Source: Montifringilla adamsi
Lineage: Eukaryota > Chordata > Aves > Passeriformes > Passeridae
Reading direction: 5' to 3'
DNA: 64,000 nucleotides
Assembly: GCA_017590115.1 (NCBI GenBank)
Contig: JAGGNK010008448.1
Coordinates: 3,164,794-3,228,793, forward strand
Shown here: positions 55,935 through 64,000 of the stretch, in pieces
How positions within the stretch are numbered: position 1 is the stretch's first letter
Layout: each line of letters begins with the position of its first letter
Notes under the pieces: generated by a model
Databases searched by the model: none
What the model saw: the letters and a program-made list of their open reading frames with translations, nothing else
Told to the model about the DNA's origin: nothing
Translations under genes and position numbers: made by a program

Positions 55935-58900
55935 AGAAGCTGAGTGTGATCTCTTGATCCAGAATGGAGACATCATCTCTCTGTAATAAACCTTTGCTTG
56001 TGGCAAATATGGTAAGTTGAGTTTGCTAAGAAATTGTTTAAAATTCTTTAACCATTGCAAACTGGAGCAAATAATCTTCAAGACCCAGCTTGTCCTTTAA
56101 GTGCATACTTAGCTTGCATTACCTGCTTGTGTAGCCACTTAGAAAACACTGTTAGAATTCTTTCAGTGTGAAGGTGAAAGAGAACATTTCTCTGCTTCAT
56201 GTTTGCTAATCCTTATGCAAGGATAGATGGAAACCAACTTGTAGACTACTCGTATGCATTTCAACAATTTCTTAGAATCTTGTACATATTTGTTATTAAT
56301 TCCAGTCTTTCAGTTTTGTATATTTAGTTCCTAACAGTATTTTTCTTCTTTTCATGGTCTCTTATCCTTGCTTGGAAGCAAGTTCCCTTTTGCATAAGAA
56401 TGGGAATGTCTATACAGTAATGACTGTCAGGCTGTTAGGCTGGGTTTTTATTATTCATCCTTTATTTTGTTCCAGACACTACTTTTAAAAGCTCTTTGAA
56501 TGATGACTAAGAAAATGGAACAACTTGTCAGTACCTTTAAGTTAGACATGTGGAACTCTGCCTCTCTATTGAAAAAAAACCCAAAACCAAACAAAATCCA
56601 AACAGATGGGTGTGTGTGTACAAAATGAAAATGGCTAAAAAGCATTCATAGGTTTAAATTCACAAGATTATTTTAATAGGAAAAAATGTCAATCTTTCTT
56701 TCCTTGAATTTTTTCACATCTTGGAAATAATTACACAGCTTTAGGCTGCCTATGTTGAATTGAGACTGAAGTGAAAACCATGTATTCTTTTTCCGTCTTT
56801 TGAAAAATGATAATTTTACTATTGTTAGAATCAATCTTCTTTCAAAGATATAATGACATGTTTTCATCTTATCTATCCTTAAAACATTAAATCTTTTATA
56901 TGAATTGGTTGACAATTTTTGAAGGATAACCTTTTCAACATCATAAAATAAATGGAAGTGGTGAAGGATTTAGATTCAAAATGCTTTACCAGTGCACTAA
57001 TAATTTGATGAGCACTGCTATCATTTTTCTAAAATGGCATTAGATTAAATCTTATTCATTCTGCAAATTCTTTTGAAGAGTCTCACCTTTAGAAGCTGAT
57101 GACACAAACCAGTTTGAAAATGTGATTGTGGTATTTGAAATGCCCTGTCACTAGAGTAAATTTATTTATGATTTATGAAGAATATTTTGTGTGTTTCTTT
57201 ACAAGTTTTGTTACCTCAGTATTAATATTTTAAAGCTAAACTTACAAGGACATTACATAGTTGCTGCTCCATAGTAAGATCTTGTTTCTGGTAACTTAGC
57301 ACATTTTTCTCCAGGCATTCATGTCAGCAGCACACAACCATGATGTGAAAGGAAATTGCTTCCAACGCCTCTAAAATTGCTTGCTTGGCTTGAATTAATC
57401 TTAATCGAATTTCTGTCTGAGATGTTTAAAAGCTTACAGAATCTCATCCTTTGAGCACAGCTTTGCTAATTTGATTCTACATTCCAAAGTGACAAGAAAT
57501 TTTGAGACCTGCAGGGCTGCAGTTGCTGATAATGTTTCTTTGCAGGTGGTGTGGACCACACTGTTCATTAATGTGACATACCTTTATAATGAATGTCCTC
57601 AAATAATAGTAGGGAAAACAATGAACTTGCATCCCTTTTTAACTGTGTTGTCCCCCTGTCTAAAGTACCAAATGTACATTCAGCTTTGAGAAAGAAAAGC
57701 TAAGAAAATCAAGTGTATTATATTTCGGATACTTGAATTGGGAAGAAAGCCAAATTATTAACCTTAAAAATGTGATTATTTTTTAAAATCCAAACCCTAG
57801 AATATTACCACAGTAGAGAAGAAACAGAAGGGGCAAATATGTAGCCAAAATTTCCTGAAGATCACTTGATGACATAATTAGAGTCAGTCTACAGTAGAGT
57901 AATTCTAGAGTTTTTAGTCTTGCTGGCCACAATGTGACTGCTACCTTTAAACTTATTTGTAAATAGGAAGGATGAGTCAGATGATCACATTGTCTGAAAT
58001 ACAGTGGTGATTTCAATTTTAAGGATTGCTCTGCATGCCAGAATGTGGTGGATGGCTCCAAAACCAGAGTACAAAATAAATATTTTCCTAGAATCCCTGC
58101 TTCAGTGCAGGTTGCCTTTTGCTCAGTGTGGTGGGGGTTCCAGGCTGGTCTAGTCTCTTTGAAGGAAATCAAGTACCAGTTCAGAGCTGCTATCTTGTGA
58201 TGCCTGCAGTAGCACTTTGGTCTGAGTGACTGACTCTGCTCAGGAGCAGGAGCTGAAAGACCCTTCTTGGCAAAATTCTGAGCTGTGAACCAGCTGAGAC
58301 CGTGTGGTTCTTCGTGTGCTTGTGCTCCTCAGGCACCAGCCACTGCTGCCTCCATGCAGGCAGGGACAGCAGGCCAGAGAGCATCACCGGGGGGACTGGC
58401 AGGACACTTCCACTCCAGCTGCAATGACATAAGCCATCCTTGTTCTTTCACTAGCTGTGTTTCATTGCACTTTTCTCTGCATGGTCTCAGCCTTCTACTT
58501 TTGTTATTCACTCTGCAGCTCCTCTAGCGTGGCCTGGGGGGTGAAAAGAGTAAATGATGTTACTTCTTTCTCCTCTGTGCAGATAATTAGGAGCTGTGAT
58601 GAGATGTGAGGACTGCTTTCAAGTTATTTTGAGATACATAAATAAACATTTGCAACATTAAAAATTTTAATCTTATTGGCTATAATTGTAAATAGAGAGG
58701 AAATGCTTTTTTAAACCTGTTACTAATCTCTTTAAAGTTGAAATCTCTGTAAGCAGAAATAAAATGTAAGATATTAAAACCCATTTGGATTGTATGCTGC
58801 TGAAGGGTTCAGCCCAATTATTAGAATTCTACTGTTTTGTATACAAGTTTATAGATTAAGAGGCACATATAAATACAAATTTCCATCCATGGTACTTAAG

Positions 58901-60435
58901 AACATGATGAAAAAACAGTCTGAATAGTTATGAATTAAGTGAGATTTTTTTTTTAATTTGCCAGAATTGTAGAAAATTGTCAGCACCTTACTGAACTTTT
59001 TCAGAGATTTGCAGGGATGCTGTGCAGGGTTGATAACACATTTTCCAAATAAATACTCTGTTAACCCAGCAGCACTGGCTCACTTGTCTTTGAGAATTGC
59101 CTTTATTGCTTGCTCTGATGCAGTGGCTGGTTGGGCCATGATGAATAGCCTTGCTACCTGTGCTTGTGAATGGAGGCTCTGAAGCTCCTTATGTCCCACT
59201 AAAGCTGACAGACTCAATTTTTATTATTTTTTCAAAGAGGCCTGGATTTTGTAACATTTTGTATTTAGCTCTGAGCGCTCTGTTTAGCTGTGTCTAAACC
59301 TTTTCATAAATCTGGAATTTCTTTCAACTCTCCAAAATTCAAAAAAGAGCTGCTGCCAGTTTGTTTTATACAATGGCTTCATCCATGTCATGCATCTCCA
59401 CCAGTGTTCTTTATTTTTCCCTTTTTTTCTTTTCCATCTTCTATCGACATTTACTATATATATCTTCCAGAAGTAAACTGAAATTGCTACTTGTTCACCT
59501 GATGACTAATACATCTAATGGTCCAAGAGTACTGCCAAGAGCTGTGCAGTAAATTTCTACTGACCACTGACCTGCTGAATTTGGCTTACAAGCTTATGGT
59601 ATTAAGTGTTGTCTTGCATTTACTGTAGATTTTATTCAGGCCAGTTGTCCGCCACATTTTCCACATTTCCCAGGGCTATAGTCAGTTCATTTATTTTCCC
59701 AGTCTGTGTGCTAGTGGCAAAAGGAGCAGGCTAATAATCTCTTTTCACTTTACAGTTCTTTTCTCCTCTTATGTAGTAGTGGTACTTTCACTACCAGTAT
59801 CAAAAATAGTAGGGAAGAAAACATAAAAAGCATCTGATCAGTGCTAGCTGGAATTTTTCAGGTATGATAAATGGTGCTATCACCCACTGATCTGAAGCCT
59901 TCACTGACACAAATATCAAATGGAAGCTGTCCTCACCTCCTCTCAGAAACTGCACTGCTGGGAAGATTCCAGAAATCCTATTGTCCCTCTTGGGAGCCAG
60001 TACGGCTGCAGCGTGCTCCCTGTGTTAGTCATGGGACGGACTGCATTTTAAAGACAATCATCTAGATAGAGATTCCACAAATTACACACTTCAGAGTAAG
60101 GTATTTGTTTTAAGAGTGGGTGAAGTTGCAGAAATATTCAAAATACATTTTTCAGTCAGGGTAGTGTTTTCAGGCTGTCACCCCTTCAGTCCCTAGAGGG
60201 TATTTTCACACTTGATGATAGTAGTAGTGACGTCTAAGTCTGCTCTAACTTAGAATTATGCAAAAACTTGGGTTGTGACATATATTGAAGGTCACCTAGA
60301 CCCACCCCAGAACAAAGCAGGGCTAAATTACAAGTCAGATTGTGTTGCACAGCCACTTATCTGGTTGAGTTTAAAATATCTCCAAGAACTGGGAATTCTA
60401 CAACTTTTCTTGGAAACTTCACAGTGCTTAAAGAC

Positions 60436-60436
<1 letters not shown>

Positions 60437-60478
<42 letters not shown>
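60437..60478. repeat. GATA microsatellite, 10.5 copies
   Basis: Perfect tandem GATA tetranucleotides, seen directly; on the other strand it reads as TATC and gives the repeated YLSI residues of a spurious frame. Length and purity suggest it varies between individuals. Confidence 0.98.
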
Positions 60479-60911
60479 GTGTCCTTATACTGTACCTCTC
60501 TGAGGTGAGCTGCTTTCACTCCTACCTGCACCTCTCCTTAACATATTAGAGGGCAAGAACTGTATTTTCCTTTAGTCTTTTCTTCTTCATACTGTAAAAT
60601 CTCAGTTCTCCAAAGCTCTCCTCCTAGCCCTTTTTGATTCCTTCTGTGCATTCACTCATATCAAGAGAAGTCAGGAAAATGAAACAGAATCAGTCTGTAT
60701 TTGCTTCATCTAGTATGAGAGTTATGCAACTCTGCTGTATTGGGTTTTTTTCTGATTCTGAGTGTATGTGAGGTAGAAAGCTCTAAAATGACTCATGACC
60801 TACCTGGGATAAACTCTAGTCTTCTGGCTGCTGACTGAAGTTTTCTGACAGATGAGCTATGAGTCTAGGTTTTAATGTCAAGTTTTAATGCCACGTTACC
60901 CATTTGGTAGA

Positions 60912-60927
60912 TTTTTTTTTTTTTTTT
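60912..60927. repeat. Poly-T run (about 16 T)
   Basis: Homopolymer directly left of an acceptor-like TTTTGCAGCAG sequence at 60931-60940. It would act as a strong polypyrimidine tract if the following exon-like segment is real. Confidence 0.8.
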
Positions 60928-63900
60928 AATTTTGCAGCAGGGATTTGTCATTAAAATTGAGCAAATAGGATGTCATTCTTACCTTTGGGTATCTGAGCTG
61001 AAGAGTCTCAGAACTGCAAAGGACGAACCTCTCATCTTCTACCCTGCTGCCTGTGCAGTAGCCAAAGTACTCTGTGTTTCTGCCTTTGGGAGAGAAAGAG
61101 GCATAATGTTTTGAAAAGAAAGAGACAGTAACTGTAGGACTTTCTCATAGTTTTCTTCAAACTGTAAGCAAGTTCTTACTTACTGCTGACTCAGTCTTAT
61201 TTTTCACGGTTCTCCATTTCTGTCCTGAGGAAGATTCTGAATGATTCCCTGTCTGTAATCCAAACATGGTTATGATAGCTGTGCATCATTGGTCTTTGGG
61301 TCTAAAAATTATGTAGGACTTAGGTACCGTCGTATTAGACACAGTTTGTTCCCTTGAGGTTTCCTTCTCACTGATTGTCTGAATGTTTTTCCACATTTTC
61401 ATACATTTTGGTTGGTATTAACTGTTTGACTGATGGGATGCCTCACCTGTATCAGATCTTAATTTCAGATAAGTGATGTGTGTGAGCTCTCTTCTTCATT
61501 GTGAAGAGTGTCTCATAGCAGTTTCACTATGCAACAGTTTCTGCTTCAAAGGATTCACAATTTACAGGTTTATTCTTAGTTGCAAGCTTCCACTTTAAAC
61601 CTTGCATTCCACTAAAGTACTTGGCCAATTTAATTTCATTTTTGAACTTTTGTGTTTGTACTTGTTTAAATATGATTTTTTTTCACTCTCTCACTATCCA
61701 GTAGCAGCTAAATGTATATAGTACAGAGTGTGTAGAAGGAGAACAATATGCTAAAAGTGAATATTTCTACAATTTTTAAGGCATAAAGCAAAAGGTGGTT
61801 TGCTGCCTTATTCCTCCCTATATGCATGTATATGTGGGTACACACAGACACACAATGTCTTGCTCTTACACACAGAGTGTCTTTGCCAAGACTGTCCTTG
61901 AGTGAGGGGAGATGAATTGACACAAGCATTATCACAGACATCATATGCCAGTGTTACTCAGAAAACTCATTAAGTGTTAAAAGTTTTGTTTTACTTTAAA
62001 GTCTACAGCAATTTAATACTAAGGTTTCATTATTTGGCATACTTCATGTTGTCTCTTTCAGTTAAAGTACCAACTTACCTGTTTAAAACGCTTTTCAGTC
62101 TTTACATATATTTTTTTTGTGTACCCAGCAAGTGCCCTATATTCATTGCTATTTTGTAAGAATGATGGGTACTTGAAAATCGGCTCCTACTTTATGTTAA
62201 CTCAGATGACCTTGCCCTGTCTCCCTCACTTACCCTCAGATCCTTGTGTATATGCTCTATCTTGTTAGCCAGAAAGTTTTCTGTTGGACCATTGTTTTAA
62301 TTTGTATTTATGTAATTTCTTGCAGTCTATTTTCTTGAAATTTAAAATACCATGATAGAGAGAAGTCATAGATTGTGAATACTGAGGGGAAAAAATTATC
62401 TTTCATTGATATTCTTACTTCTGTAATGTCAATCTTAATGGATCTCAGCTTAATAATCTCTAAAATGTATGTTAATCACTCACTAGAAGAATGCATGAAG
62501 ATAATCAGTTCAATGTGGATTTTGTTTCTTTTGGAGTAAGACAAATTGTGATACACATAACAAAAGTTTTTAGTTGGCATTCCAATTCACTTGCTGTAAG
62601 CAGAAGCAAAACTGCTTTAAGAGCACTTGTTAAAAATACCTTGGGGAGAATTAACGAGAAATATGAGGGGAAAACCTACTGTGCATACTGAGAGTTCAGA
62701 AAAAAATATGTAACTTGAAAAGTAAGTTATTTCTGACAGCACCAAAAATCCTTTGTGAATGACAGGGATTATTGAGGTTGGGTTCTGAGGGACGCTTGGA
62801 TTGCCTTACTGTAGCTTTTTATAAGTCACATACTAAATGCTTCTTTATCAGAGGCAAAGATAGGCATCCCAGGAGTAACTCATCCCACCTACTTTTCAGG
62901 TGAAATGCATTTAGAGGTGCCTGTCCTACTCTGAGTGTAAAGGGAGTCAGTGGTCCCCTCAGCTGGGTGCCTTCTTCTGTACAGCTCCCTGCAAATGTGT
63001 CTGAGAGCTGCACACCCACCTGTGTAGAACCCTAAAGCTGAGGAAATGCAACTGACACTCTAATGTTTATGGGAAAACTGCTAGTGGAATTTAGGTGAAA
63101 TCTTTTACTTTTGAGGGCTCGTTTTCCTTTCATTCCTGATTGCAAATTTGCTCTTTTCAGGTTATGACCAAAAGTGCTGTTGCCATAGTAGCAAATTTCT
63201 GCCTTTGAAGAAAACAAAGGGCATTGTAACATATACAAACTAAGCGTAAACATTTTGGTGGAAAGAGGCTTAAAAAAGTAAAGGCCTTATTGAAAATACA
63301 TTTATAGATGAAATTATATTGTGTCATTTATTTTCTGCCAAATGCAATTATAAAAGGGAGTGTGTTTTCTATAGGGGCGGAGTAAGGACCACACAGAAAA
63401 GCCTTGATTTCTTGTACAGAAGATGGTGTACAACACACAGCCCCATTTCTAATTCCTGAAGAAGGTTTAGCAGAGGTTAGAAGTGGAATAAATGTTAAAA
63501 TTCAACTTGCTATGCCATGCCATGGCTAATTGGTGTTATTATGGCTCTTCACCTCTACTGTGCTTTCATTTTCATACCATCTGTCTCTTGCACTAGGTGA
63601 CAGATACAGTGCCTTAAGTGGCTGAGCATTTGACAAGTATTATGGAAAGGATATGCTGAAATGGAAGATCTATTCTTGATCTAGAAGAAGAAATCTATTT
63701 TAAAACACCTGAGATTTATGGGAAAAGTGAGTTTTTGAAAAAGGACAATTCAAGTGAAGGTGAAAGGTTGGAAACAGAGGATAGAATGTGCTCTGGAAAG
63801 AGAGGAGCCAGGTTGCCATAGTAAACCCTTGGAAGCTGAGAACACTTGAAATTCAAGATACAGTTAGGCAGTCACTAGACCTGTTCCTGCATACCAGTGT

Positions 63901-64000
63901 TCGACTACTATGAACTATTTTATGCTTATTTGCTATTTTCCATGCATTGCTTTGATCCTCAGTCTTGTAAAATTGCACTAACCAAGAACAACCCTAAAAT

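Larger units (their letters stand above)
55935..64000. other. Intergenic stretch with no recognised gene
   Basis: About 8 kb. It holds a GC-richer block at roughly 58190-58530 (open frames on both strands, no domain recognised), a GATA microsatellite (60437-60478), a T run (60912-60927) and an exon-like segment at 60938-61066. A TATAAAAGG hexamer-type motif at 63349 followed by GGGGCGG at 63374 is noted under findings. The 129-codon minus-strand frame at 57783-58172 has no recognised similarity. The right edge at 63500-64000 shows nothing that I can identify. Confidence 0.6.

Noticed and set aside
57783..58172. 129-codon minus-strand open frame
   Set aside because: Checked for TLL2 CUB/EGF features and other domains; none are visible and the composition is random-like.

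Overview
The window looks like a stretch of a sauropsid nuclear genome, most likely a bird. It is AT-rich and CpG-poor, with sparse coding signal split by GT-AG introns. Four fragments of CR1-type LINEs and one LTR of the common avian ERVL-like type are recognisable by eye. Bird is preferred over turtle or crocodile because of the LTR type and the low repeat density, but the species cannot be fixed from the sequence.

Only one protein-coding gene is firmly supported: the 3' part of DNTT (terminal deoxynucleotidyl transferase, TdT) on the + strand. Three consecutive coding exons are present, at 5054-5317, 6762-6845 and 26357-26443. Each is phase 0 with canonical splice sites, and together they encode the last 144 residues and the stop codon. 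The exons with the BRCT domain, the 8-kDa and finger regions and the first two catalytic aspartates are not seen and presumably lie to the left. The penultimate intron is 1.4 kb and the last intron is 19.5 kb.

Layout: 1-5053 is intron, with an LTR at 3982-4368. 5054-6845 holds two exons and a short intron. 6846-26356 is the long last intron, with a CR1 3' end at 14950-15282, homopolymer runs and a 5-N gap. 26357-26443 is the terminal coding exon, followed by probable 3' UTR. From about 27.6 kb to 64 kb no recognisable gene was found. That part holds old CR1 fragments (28660-29040, 53850-54225, 55508-55934), a 70-bp tandem duplication, a GC-rich segment with a 214-codon open frame, a CpG cluster near 48.8-49.0 kb, a GATA microsatellite and a few exon-like segments without recognised homology.

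The encoded enzyme adds untemplated nucleotides to V(D)J junctions in developing lymphocytes. No new multi-gene system was found. The best leads are the long last intron (where alternative C-terminal exons are known in mammals), the CpG cluster, the GC-rich open segment and several exon-like segments downstream, all of which need transcript or conservation data.
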